Positions 1 to 7,800 of a stretch of DNA of 64,000 nucleotides are shown here, piece by piece. The notes under the pieces are model-generated. The model was not told the DNA's origin. It saw only the letters and a program-made list of their open reading frames with translations, and made no database searches. Each line of letters starts with the position of its first letter. Within the stretch, counting starts at the first letter, position 1. Source of the stretch: Corynebacterium sp. MSK008 (lineage in GTDB: Bacteria; Actinomycetota; Actinomycetes; Mycobacteriales; Mycobacteriaceae); assembly GCF_030232585.1 (NCBI RefSeq), contig NZ_JASPJX010000008.1, forward strand, positions 52,566 to 116,565. Reading direction: 5' to 3'. The translations under genes and the position numbers were made by a program.

Positions 1-1159
1 GCGGGTCCACACCGGCGTCGGCGTAGGCGCGGCGCAGCACGTCCACCTGCGCCTCCGGGTTCGGGGCGGTCAGGCCGTTGGAGTGGCCGTCGGAGTTCGT
101 CGCCGAGCCCTTGATCACGGCCAACACGTTGTCGCCGTCGCGCACGGCGTCCTCGACGCGCTTGAGCACCACAAAGCCCGCGGCATCGGCGCGGACGATG
201 CCGTCGGCGTCGTCGGAGAATGCGTGGATGCGTCCGGTCGGCGAGATCACGCCGAGCTCAGAAAACGCAAGCGAAGCGAACGGGTTGGCCAGGATGTTCA
301 CGCCGCCGGCCAGGGCGACGTCGGCCTCGCCGTCGCGAAGCGCGCGCACCGCGTGGTGCACCGACACCAGCGACGACGAGCACGCGGTGTCCACGTTCAT
401 CGAGGGGCCCCGGAAGTCGAACGCGTACGAGATCCGGTTCGGGATCACGGCGGAGGACGCGCCGGTCAGCGCGTACGGGTGCGCTTCGTTCGGGTCGGCG
501 GCGATGAGCATGCCGTAGTCGTTGTTGGACGAGCCGACGAACACGCCCACGGGCTCCCCGCGCAGCTCGCTGGGCGCCAGGCCGGCGTCCTCGAGCGCTT
601 CCCACGCCACCTCGAGCATGATGCGCTGCTGCGGGTCCATATTCTGCGCCTCGAGCGGGGAGATGCCGAAGAACTCGTGGTCGAAGGACGCGATGCCGTC
701 CATGTACCCGCCGTCGGTGTTCTCCTCCGCCATCTTTGTGCGCACCACCGGGTCGCCCAGGTACTCGTCCCAGCGGAGCGGGGGAAGCGGGCCGGTGGCG
801 GAGCGGCCGTCGATAAGCATCTGCCAGAACTCGTCGTTGTTTTTCGCGCCCGGGAAGCGCCCAGCGGAGCCCACGATCGCGATGTCGTGGGAGCTCGTTG
901 CCTCTCGACGTTCAACCTTCGGCGCTTCCTGCCTCTGCGCGAGGAGCGCCTGTGCCAGCGCCGTGATGGTCGGGTACTGGTAGGCGATGGTGGGGTCGAC
1001 CCGGCGGCCGAGCAGCTTTTCCAGCTCGCCGGAGAGGATCACTGCATCGCGGGATGCGAGGCCGTAGGTTTCGAGCGGCGTGGTCGGGTCCACCGAGTCG
1101 ACGCCGGTGGCGCCCTCGACCCAACTGGTGAGCCACTGGATCAGTTGATGCTCGTTCAT
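1..1159 (-). CDS. pks13: Polyketide synthase Pks13, N-terminal part (cut by window edge)
   Basis: Condensing enzyme that joins two activated fatty acids into the beta-keto precursor of (coryno)mycolic acids. The frame is open from the ATG at 1159 to the window edge (386 codons). Residues 1-80 look like the N-terminal acyl carrier domain typical of Pks13, with G-L-A-S at residues 33-36 placing Ser36 as the phosphopantetheine site. A ketosynthase domain begins near residue 92, and its nucleophile is Cys260 in D-T-A-C-S-S-S-L. fadD32 lies 35 bp upstream on the same strand, the classical order, because FadD32 loads the meromycolate-type chain onto this N-terminal ACP. The rest of the enzyme lies outside the window. 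Confidence 0.95.
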   Translation of the reverse strand, partial: MNEHQLIQWLTSWVEGATGVDSVDPTTPLETYGLASRDAVILSGELEKLLGRRVDPTIAYQYPTITALAQALLAQRQEAPKVERREATSSHDIAIVGSAGRFPGAKNNDEFWQMLIDGRSATGPLPPLRWDEYLGDPVVRTKMAEENTDGGYMDGIASFDHEFFGISPLEAQNMDPQQRIMLEVAWEALEDAGLAPSELRGEPVGVFVGSSNNDYGMLIAADPNEAHPYALTGASSAVIPNRISYAFDFRGPSMNVDTACSSSLVSVHHAVRALRDGEADVALAGGVNILANPFASLAFSELGVISPTGRIHAFSDDADGIVRADAAGFVVLKRVEDAVRDGDNVLAVIKGSATNSDGHSNGLTAPNPEAQVDVLRRAYADAGVDP

Positions 1160-1194
1160 AACAGTTCAGAGTATCGGCCCGTCCGGGCTTTTCG

Positions 1195-3012
1195 TTACTC
1201 TGCTGCAGCGTGTTCACGTTCGGTGAACTGCTTCGCGTTGACGCGGCGGGCGATCTTGCCTGCGGTGGAGCGGGCCACCCCGCCCGGCGCGCGGAATTCC
1301 ACGACCTCGGGCGAGATGCCGTGGTTGGTGGTGATGGCGGAGCGGATGGCGTCCTCGGCGGCGGCGTCGCCGTCCTCGGTGGCGCCGTCGGCGCGCTCGG
1401 CGAGGATGATCAGGCGCTCCACGTCGTCGCCCGGCACGGCGAAGGCGGCGACGGAGTCCTTGCGCACGTGGTCGGAGGCCTCCATCGCGGTGGCTTCGAT
1501 GTCCTGCGGGTAGTGGTTGCGGCCCGCCACGACGACGAGGTCTTTGACGCGGCCGGTGATGTAGAGGTGGTTGTCCAGCACGGTGCCCAAGTCGCCGGTG
1601 GCGCACCAGTTGTCCTTCGGCAGACCGTCTTGGAGGGTGGCGCCGATGGTGTTGCGGAACGTCGCCTCGGTTTCCTCCGGGTGGTCCAGGTAACCGGCGG
1701 CGACGTTGTTGCCGTTGATCCAGATCTCGCCGATCTCGCCTTCGGGCAGCTCGTTTTTGGTCTCGGTGTCCACGATGGCGAAGTGCATCCACTTCGCCGG
1801 CTGGCCGACGGACGCCATGGGCACGCCGCCCTCGGCGGGCACGGCCTTGCCGTCGGCGAGTGCTTCGCGGTCGAATTCAATGAACTTCGGGCGCTCCTCG
1901 GTGCGGTCCGTGGACACCAGCAGTGTGGCCTCCGCCAGGCCGTAGGAGGGGCGCAGCACCGTGAGGTCCAGGCCGGACTCGCCGAACGCGCCGACGAAGG
2001 CCTCCACGCCCGGCTTGGTCACGGACTCGGAGCCGATGAGGATGCAGTGCACGCCGGAGAAGTCGTACTGGTCCGGGGTCTCCGGCGCCGCGTAGCGGGC
2101 GGCCAGATCCAGCGCGAAGTTGGGGATGCAGGAGTAAATGTGCACGTCGGCCGGGTCGTCGTCGCGCCGCGAAAGCATGTCCACCCAGCGCTTCGGGTTC
2201 TGCAGGAAGTCGCGCGGGCTCATAATCTCCAGCACCTGGCCCAGCACGAGGCTGACCACGGCGACGATGACGCCCATGTCGTGGTGCTGCGGCAGCCAGG
2301 TGGGCACGCGCATGGGGGCTTCGAAGCGCAGCGCCTCGTTGATCTGGAGTACGTTGGTGACCAGCGCTTCGTTGGTGATCATCACGCCAGCCGGATTGCG
2401 GGTGGAGCCGGAGGTGTACTGCAAAAAGCAGATGGCGTCCGCGGTGTTTTCGCCCTCAACGGGGGCGACGGGCTGCCAGGAATCGGCGAGCGTGTCGGGC
2501 AGGGAATCCGCGGCGAGGATGCGGGGGCGCTCCGCGGCCGGACGGTCGGCGAAGAAGGCGCGCACGGCCGGGGCGCCGGCGGAGTTGGTCACTACGAGGC
2601 GCACGTTGGCGTCGCTCAGCACGGCGCGCAGGTGGGCCTCATGGCCGGGTTCGTTCGGGTCGTACAGCGGCACCGGCACGAGGCCGGCGTAGAGCGCACC
2701 CATGAACGCGAAGAGATACTCGGCGGAGTTCGGGGCCATGATGGCCACGCGCTCCCCCGGCTCGCCCACCTGTGCCAGACGCGCGGCGACGGCCTTGATG
2801 CGGGTGTTGACCTGGGTGCGGGTGAACTCGCGGGCCTCGCCGTCGGGGTTGGAGGTGAAGTCCCAGTCTCGGATGTTCACCGCGTCGCCGCCGCCGGTGG
2901 CGAGGTGGGCCTGGTAGATCGTCTCGCTCAGGCGCGGGAGGGTGAAGTGCTCTGGGAGCGCGATTTGGCCGTTATCGTCGAAAAATTGCGCGATGAGCTG
3001 CTGAAGATCCAT
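1195..3012 (-). CDS. fadD32: Long-chain fatty-acid AMP ligase FadD32
   Basis: Activates a fatty acid as acyl-AMP and transfers it to the N-terminal ACP of Pks13. The 605-residue length fits fatty-acyl-AMP ligases. The AMP-binding signature Q-Y-T-S-G-S-T-R-N-P-A-G lies at about residues 198-209, followed by the GYLDHPEET region and a C-terminal motif ending in S-T-A-G-K-I-A-R-R. The ATG at 3012 is chosen because AAAGGAG lies 7 bases upstream; a TTG at 3036 is open in frame but sits upstream of that ribosome site. It lies between pks13 and the cutinase-like esterase, as in other mycolate producers. Confidence 0.95.
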   Translation of the reverse strand: MDLQQLIAQFFDDNGQIALPEHFTLPRLSETIYQAHLATGGGDAVNIRDWDFTSNPDGEAREFTRTQVNTRIKAVAARLAQVGEPGERVAIMAPNSAEYLFAFMGALYAGLVPVPLYDPNEPGHEAHLRAVLSDANVRLVVTNSAGAPAVRAFFADRPAAERPRILAADSLPDTLADSWQPVAPVEGENTADAICFLQYTSGSTRNPAGVMITNEALVTNVLQINEALRFEAPMRVPTWLPQHHDMGVIVAVVSLVLGQVLEIMSPRDFLQNPKRWVDMLSRRDDDPADVHIYSCIPNFALDLAARYAAPETPDQYDFSGVHCILIGSESVTKPGVEAFVGAFGESGLDLTVLRPSYGLAEATLLVSTDRTEERPKFIEFDREALADGKAVPAEGGVPMASVGQPAKWMHFAIVDTETKNELPEGEIGEIWINGNNVAAGYLDHPEETEATFRNTIGATLQDGLPKDNWCATGDLGTVLDNHLYITGRVKDLVVVAGRNHYPQDIEATAMEASDHVRKDSVAAFAVPGDDVERLIILAERADGATEDGDAAAEDAIRSAITTNHGISPEVVEFRAPGGVARSTAGKIARRVNAKQFTEREHAAAE

Positions 3013-3048
3013 ACCCGTAACTCCTTTGCGGGGCAAAACTATTTCGGA

Positions 3049-4005
3049 CTACAAACTTTCTACCACGTTCTGGACCCAACCTACAGTCCATTCCGGCACA
3101 GTGGTCCCAGGAATTACGGCCGGATTGGTCGCGTACATGGCGTGATTGCCGTTCGCCGCAATCAGTGCATGCGCACGGTCGATGGCGTTGCCCACGCCCT
3201 TCGGCGCGTCGCAGACCGTGTCGTCCGGCGCGCAGATCTCAAACGCGCGGTCCTCCACCAGGCCGAAGCCGCCGGGGCGCGGGCCGGTCATGGTCGCGCC
3301 CGGGGTGACCCGGTCCACCAGCCCCTGCAGCGGCTGCATGACAATCTCCGCGCCCACGCCGCCGACCTCGGCGCCGGGGTTGACGCCCACGCCGTTTTCA
3401 CGCCGGCCGTCCGCGATCATCACCGCGCCCAGCAGCCGCTCCGGGTCGATGGGCCCCGCGCTGTTGCCGATCTTCGACGCCACGTCGCCCACGATCACCG
3501 CCCCCTGGGAGAACCCGGCGATGATGAACTTCGTCGACGGGCACGTCTCCGCCACAAACCGCAGCTCGCCCGACAGCTTGGCGGTGCCCTCGGCGCGCGA
3601 GTCGTCGTAGGTCATCTCGGCGCGCCCGTGCGCCGTCTGGATGTTCCGGAACTGCGCGGTGTACGGCACCGTGAACACGCGCACGTGGTTGATGTCGTAC
3701 ATCTGCTGCAGCGGCTGGGTAATGGAGAGCATGAAGCTCGCCGGGTTGGCAGCCGGCGCGAACGGGTCGTCGTCCGCCGCTGACTCCCAGGTGCCGGGCA
3801 CGGAGACGAACTCGACCGCGGGGCACCAGTCCGGCTCCGCCGCCTGCGACTCCGAGGGCTCCTCGGGCGTCTCGGAGGTTGCTAGCGGCCCGTCCGCGGA
3901 CGGCAGCCCGGTCTCGCCGGAACGCCACTGGTAGATCCCCAGACCGATCAAAGACAACACCACAATCACTGCGGCGACGACAAAAACGTTGCGCGAAGTG
4001 CGCAT
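3049..4005 (-). CDS. Cutinase-like serine esterase of the mycolate locus (Rv3802c/ElrF family)
   Basis: Membrane-anchored alpha/beta-hydrolase of 318 residues. The N-terminal hydrophobic segment (about residues 8-25) has no clear cleavage site and would hold the catalytic domain outside the membrane. The nucleophile elbow G-F-S-Q-G-A puts Ser166 in the active site. Downstream C-A-P-D-D-T-V-C carries the expected acid within a disulphide loop, and a histidine occurs in A-I-D-R-A-H. Mycobacterial Rv3802c is a phospholipase/thioesterase next to fadD32, and the C. glutamicum homologue has been described as an envelope lipid regulation factor. Position and motifs fit both; the exact substrate is not visible here. 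GAAGGGAG precedes the ATG. Confidence 0.88.
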   Translation of the reverse strand: MRTSRNVFVVAAVIVVLSLIGLGIYQWRSGETGLPSADGPLATSETPEEPSESQAAEPDWCPAVEFVSVPGTWESAADDDPFAPAANPASFMLSITQPLQQMYDINHVRVFTVPYTAQFRNIQTAHGRAEMTYDDSRAEGTAKLSGELRFVAETCPSTKFIIAGFSQGAVIVGDVASKIGNSAGPIDPERLLGAVMIADGRRENGVGVNPGAEVGGVGAEIVMQPLQGLVDRVTPGATMTGPRPGGFGLVEDRAFEICAPDDTVCDAPKGVGNAIDRAHALIAANGNHAMYATNPAVIPGTTVPEWTVGWVQNVVESL

Positions 4006-4029
4006 GAGCCCAGGCTCCCTTCTGTACTG

Positions 4030-4518
4030 CTAGGAGCAGAGGTTGGCGCGGGCGGTGTCGCTGATCAGCGCCGCCACGCTCGCCGCATCCATGTCGGTGC
4101 GGCGTTGCTCCACAAGCTGGCCTGCCACCGCGTCGCGGGTGATCAGGTTGTCAGCGCACACGGTAGCGCCGGTGGCTGTGAGCTGGTCTTCAATCCCGTC
4201 GATGTTGACTCCGCTTTCCCTTAAGGTGGCCAGGTAGGCCTCTTCCTGCGGGGAGAAGGCGCTAGCCTGCTGCGGCACGTCGGTCACTTCGCGGGCCGGC
4301 TGGTCGTCGGCGCGTTTGCTTTGCGACAACACAGCCGACGACGACGCAGCCGCCGACGTTTCCTTAGTTTCGGTTTCGGATTCAGTTTCCGTCTCAGTGG
4401 CCTCGCTGACCACCGTCGGGGTCTCCGTCACGTCCTCGGAGTCCACGGTGGCGCCTCCGCAGGCGGCCACGGCGACGGCGGCGGCGGCCGTCGCAAAGCA
4501 GAATGCAACCTTGCGCAC
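4030..4518 (-). CDS. Small secreted protein, DUF732-like, probable lipoprotein
   Basis: A 162-residue protein starting at GTG 4518. The N-terminus has two basic residues, an alanine-rich hydrophobic stretch and A-V-A-A-C-G, a lipobox with Cys at about residue 20. Residues 25-80 are Thr/Glu/Ser-rich and probably unstructured. The C-terminal 80 residues (Y-L-A-T-L-R-E-S-G, then V-C-A-D-N) resemble DUF732. The GTG overlaps the TAG of the upstream mycolyltransferase by one base (TAGTG), and GAGGAAG inside that gene can serve as ribosome site, so translation is probably coupled. Function unknown; co-transcription suggests a role at the mycomembrane. Confidence 0.8.
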   Translation of the reverse strand: MRKVAFCFATAAAAVAVAACGGATVDSEDVTETPTVVSEATETETESETETKETSAAASSSAVLSQSKRADDQPAREVTDVPQQASAFSPQEEAYLATLRESGVNIDGIEDQLTATGATVCADNLITRDAVAGQLVEQRRTDMDAASVAALISDTARANLCS

Positions 4519-6461
4519 TACTTCTTCCTCACGTTGACGTTACCGTTGACCTGCTCGATCGTGCCGCGCTGGAAGTCGATGGTCAGGCCGCCGGCCGGGA
4601 TCTTCTTCATGTCCGTCACCGGCCAGCCCAGCTCGCCCTGCTCGTAGCCGCGCTTGCCCCACTCGTCGAAGATGTCGCCGGTGAGGATGGTGTGCGCGCC
4701 CGTGGCCGCGGACCAGTAGATGTTGCCGTGCTCGAACGGCTGGAAGAACCCGCCCTTGACCGCAATCTCGTTGCCGGTCGGGTACCCCAACTCAGAGGTA
4801 GCGGTGCCGATCTCGCCGTACTTCTCCGCGATCGCGCCGTGGACGATGAAGTGCTTGCCGTCCGGGTTGCGGGTGAGGAAGCCGCCCTGGAACTTCTGCA
4901 CGTAACCCTCGCCCACCTGGTTCGCCTCGGCCACCGGGTACTTCAGGTCGCCGCCCTCGTAGCCGTTTTCGCCCCATGCGGCGAACATGTCGCCCGGGAT
5001 GGCGTACGCGCCGGTCTGCGGGGTCCAGTACACCGAGCCGTGCTGGAAGTGCACGAAGCGGCCCACGCCGTCCGGCGTCGGCGTCTCGCCCGTGGTGGGG
5101 AAGCCCAGCCAGCCGGCCGGGCCGCCGAGCGCGTTGTACTTGGCCAGGATCGCTCCGTAGAGCGCGTGCGCGCCGGTGTCCGGGGACCAGAAGGCGGTGC
5201 CGCCGCGGAAGTCCTGCGCCTTGCCCTTGGTGTCCTTGCCCGCGTCATACTCGTCGTTGACGCAGGAGCCGATCGTGCCGGCCTTGGTGGCCTCGGCGAT
5301 CGCGCCGACCGGGGTGCACTTGGAGCCGCGGTCCGCCTCCGGCACCTCCAGCGCGTTGGCGATGTAGGGCCACGCCTGCGCCATCTCGAACTGCCAGTAC
5401 TCCCAGGAGTGCACACCAGACGGGCGGAAGCGCACGATGGGCTTGACCGGGGTGCGCGAGGCATAGTCCACGAACGTCTGGGTGGACAGGCGCGAGAGCA
5501 CCTCCAGTCCGATGCCGGCCGGGTTTGCCTGCCCCTTCGCCACCGATTCCGGGTTGCCAAAGTCGTCACGGCCCGAACCAGCGGAGACGTAGACCGTCAT
5601 GTCCTTCAGGTTCTCGATGCCCAGCTTCGGGTCGTGGTCGATCCAGTCCTGCGAGCCCAGCGGGCCCCACATCGCCTCGGCGTTGTAGCCGCCGGCGTCC
5701 AGCTGCGCCGCCTTGATGGCGGTGGGCATGCCGGTCGTGGTGGTGTCCAAGTAGCCGGAGAAGGAGCCGACGAACTTGAACAGGTGCGGGTTGCGTTCAG
5801 CCAGGTTGACCGCCGCGGTGCCGCCCATGGACAGGCCCACCACGGCGCGGGAGCCGTTGGAACGGAACTCGTTGTTCAGCACCGGGATGAGCTCCTTGGT
5901 CAGGAACGTCTCCCACATGTAGTGCTTGCCGTTGTTCTCGCGCTGCCAGTCGGAGTAGAAGGAGGACTCGCCGCCGACCGGCAGGATCACGTTGACGTTC
6001 TTGTCGGCGTAGAACTGCTCGATGTTCGTCTCGATAGTCCAGCCGTTTTCGTCGTCACGCGCGCGCAGGCCGTCCAGCGCCCACACCTCGGGGAACTTCG
6101 CGGTCGGGTTGGAGTGCCAGTCGCGCGCCAGCAGGATCTGCACCTGGATCGGGTGGTCTGGCATCGACGGGGAGTTGATGAACACCGCCACGCGACGGTT
6201 GGTGATCCACTCGATACGGTCTACCTTCACGCCCTCCGGCAGGCCCGGGATCTGCGGGTCCTTCTCCACCTCGATCGGGGTGCGCTTCGGCGGGTCGTGC
6301 GGGCGCAGGCCGTCGGAGATGCCGCGGTTGGAGGACAACTGCGATGACAGGTCGCCCGGCAGGCTCGACTGTGCGTTGGCGGCGGGCGCCAGCGTGAGGG
6401 CAAGGGCGGCGGGCAGCAGCGCGGCGGCGATCCGCGTTGGGGTGGTTCGGTTGTCTCGCAT
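4518..6461 (-). CDS. cop1: Trehalose corynomycolyltransferase with C-terminal LGFP repeats (PS1/MytA type)
   Basis: Secreted antigen-85-type acyltransferase that moves corynomycolate between trehalose and arabinogalactan. The signal peptide spans residues 1-30 with A-N-A before the cleavage site. The esterase domain carries the nucleophile motif G-L-S-M-G-G (Ser211), an acidic D-D-F-G region and the histidine motif S-G-V-H-S-W-E-Y-W. From about residue 420 to the end, several LGFP-type repeats (W-L-G-F-P, L-G-Y-P, L-G-W-P) are expected to bind the cell wall. The 647 residues are close to C. glutamicum PS1 (657). ATG 6461 is chosen for GGTAGGAG six bases upstream; the frame stays open to 6524 but without a signal peptide there. 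Confidence 0.93.
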   Translation of the reverse strand: MRDNRTTPTRIAAALLPAALALTLAPAANAQSSLPGDLSSQLSSNRGISDGLRPHDPPKRTPIEVEKDPQIPGLPEGVKVDRIEWITNRRVAVFINSPSMPDHPIQVQILLARDWHSNPTAKFPEVWALDGLRARDDENGWTIETNIEQFYADKNVNVILPVGGESSFYSDWQRENNGKHYMWETFLTKELIPVLNNEFRSNGSRAVVGLSMGGTAAVNLAERNPHLFKFVGSFSGYLDTTTTGMPTAIKAAQLDAGGYNAEAMWGPLGSQDWIDHDPKLGIENLKDMTVYVSAGSGRDDFGNPESVAKGQANPAGIGLEVLSRLSTQTFVDYASRTPVKPIVRFRPSGVHSWEYWQFEMAQAWPYIANALEVPEADRGSKCTPVGAIAEATKAGTIGSCVNDEYDAGKDTKGKAQDFRGGTAFWSPDTGAHALYGAILAKYNALGGPAGWLGFPTTGETPTPDGVGRFVHFQHGSVYWTPQTGAYAIPGDMFAAWGENGYEGGDLKYPVAEANQVGEGYVQKFQGGFLTRNPDGKHFIVHGAIAEKYGEIGTATSELGYPTGNEIAVKGGFFQPFEHGNIYWSAATGAHTILTGDIFDEWGKRGYEQGELGWPVTDMKKIPAGGLTIDFQRGTIEQVNGNVNVRKK

Positions 6462-6495
6462 GAGTCTCCTACCTCGTCTGGCTACTGGTGTCACA

Positions 6496-6501
6496 AGAGT
6501 A
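6496..6501 (-). promoter_or_regulatory. Candidate -10 element for the LGFP mycolyltransferase
   Basis: Read on the minus strand, TACTCT fits the actinobacterial TAnnnT -10 pattern and lies about 35 bases before the ATG at 6461, leaving room for the good ribosome site. No convincing -35 is seen. This is inference from position and consensus only. Confidence 0.3.
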
Positions 6502-6581
6502 TCGACCAAAAGCTTAAGTTTCACTTGAAGGTTTAGTCGTGTGCGACACGCGATGCGTTACGACGAGCCCAGAAACGGCGA

Positions 6582-6649
6582 AAACCGGCTACCTACATCC
6601 GGTTACCCGCTGGGAAATCAGCTGGTAGCCGGATGTAGGTAACCGGTTT
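6582..6649. repeat. Long near-perfect inverted repeat between two mycolyltransferase genes
   Basis: Two 26-base arms (6582-6607 and 6624-6649) match at 24 of 26 positions, and the 16-base spacer holds a further GCTG/CAGC pair, so almost the whole 68 bases can form one hairpin. It lies downstream of the cmt2-type gene and upstream of the cop1-type gene, both minus strand. On that strand the stem ends in CCGG followed by four T residues, a weak terminator-like tail. It could be a terminator, an attenuating structure or a mobile miniature repeat. Confidence 0.75.
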
Positions 6650-6720
6650 CGTCGGAATACCCCCAGCGAGTCCCACACCGCAACCCGGCGCGCGCCCTCA
6701 TCGACCCCCAGTCGGGCGCC

Positions 6721-7734
6721 CTACCAGGCGTTCATCACGTTGAGGATGCGCGGCTTCGTGGCCTCGAGCTGGCTGCCAAACTGGTCCCAGTTGTGCAGGC
6801 CGGTCGGGGTGAACACGGCGGTGTGCTTCACGCCGGTCACGGTGGCCTTTGCGGACCAGGCGCGGGTGGTCACGCTGGCCACCTGCTCCAGCGCGATGCC
6901 GGCGGCGCGGTGCTGCGGCAGGTACTTCTCGTCGGCCGGGCCTGGCACGCCGGAACCGGCGGAGACGTAGACGTCGCGGCCGCGGAGGTTGCCCATGTTC
7001 AAGAACGGGTCGTTTTCAAAACGGCGGGGGTTCAGCGAGGAGCCCCACATGGCGTTGACGTTGTACAGGCCGCCGTCGAGAAGCGCGGCTCGCAGTGCGG
7101 TCTGGCCGCCCGGCACCGTGGTGGTCAGGTATCCGGAGTAGGACAGCACCTGGCGGAACTGGTTGGGGTGCAGCGCCGCGAGGTTGATCGCGGCGGTGCC
7201 GCCCATGGACAGGCCGAGGATGGAGTTGTTCGTCGGCGAAACACCGAAGTGCTGCTGCAGGTAGGGCGGCAGCTCCTTGGTCAGGAAGGTGTCCCACTTG
7301 TAGGTCACCGGGTGGTTGAAGTCGTAGGTCGCCGGGGCGTTCCAGTCGGTGTAGAAGGAGGACTGGCCGCCGACGGGCATCACCAGGGTGATGTTGTTGT
7401 CCTTGAACGTTCGGGCGGCGTTGACATCGTTGACCCAGGCATTGGTGATCTCGGTGGCGCGCAGGCCGTCGAGCATGTACAGGCCAGCGTTGCCGCCGCG
7501 CTGCGCGGGCTGAATCTGGACAGTGATGTGGCGGTTCATCGCGGGGGACCACACCGTGCAGCGCTGCACCCAGAACCCGACGCGGTCCCACTCGCAGTGG
7601 CCGGTGGAGTCGGGCCGCAGCCAGTCACGGTGCGCCGCCGACGCCTGCGGGGCGCCGATCACCGCCGCCAGGCCGGTGACTAGGGCCATGAGCAGCGCAG
7701 TGAGCTTGCGGCGCACAGAATTTTTGGAGTTCAT
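6721..7734 (-). CDS. cmt2: Trehalose corynomycolyltransferase, short form (MytB/Cmt2 type)
   Basis: Secreted antigen-85-type mycolyltransferase of 337 residues without LGFP repeats. The signal peptide ends near residue 33 at A-S-A-A-H. The nucleophile is Ser176 in G-L-S-M-G-G-T-A-A, with the histidine motif T-G-L-H-N-W-D near the C-terminus and S-A-G-S-G before the acid. ATG 7734 is preferred: AGGGG lies five bases upstream, whereas the in-frame TTG at 7746 overlaps that site. It is the paralogue of the next gene downstream; paired copies of this family are usual here, one long and one short. It lies next to aftB, as fbp genes do in mycobacteria. Confidence 0.92.
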   Translation of the reverse strand: MNSKNSVRRKLTALLMALVTGLAAVIGAPQASAAHRDWLRPDSTGHCEWDRVGFWVQRCTVWSPAMNRHITVQIQPAQRGGNAGLYMLDGLRATEITNAWVNDVNAARTFKDNNITLVMPVGGQSSFYTDWNAPATYDFNHPVTYKWDTFLTKELPPYLQQHFGVSPTNNSILGLSMGGTAAINLAALHPNQFRQVLSYSGYLTTTVPGGQTALRAALLDGGLYNVNAMWGSSLNPRRFENDPFLNMGNLRGRDVYVSAGSGVPGPADEKYLPQHRAAGIALEQVASVTTRAWSAKATVTGVKHTAVFTPTGLHNWDQFGSQLEATKPRILNVMNAW

Positions 7735-7800
7735 AGATCCCCTCAAAACGTGTTTTCAGGCAAAAGACACGTTCACGTTACCAATTCGAAACGTGACCCG

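Noticed and set aside
1210..3783. 857-codon open frame on the plus strand
   Set aside because: Antisense to fadD32 and the esterase; Val/Gly/Arg/His-rich without domains, as expected from the complement of high-GC coding sequence.
4503..6347. 614-codon open frame on the plus strand
   Set aside because: Antisense to the LGFP mycolyltransferase, which has a signal peptide, catalytic motifs and a ribosome site.
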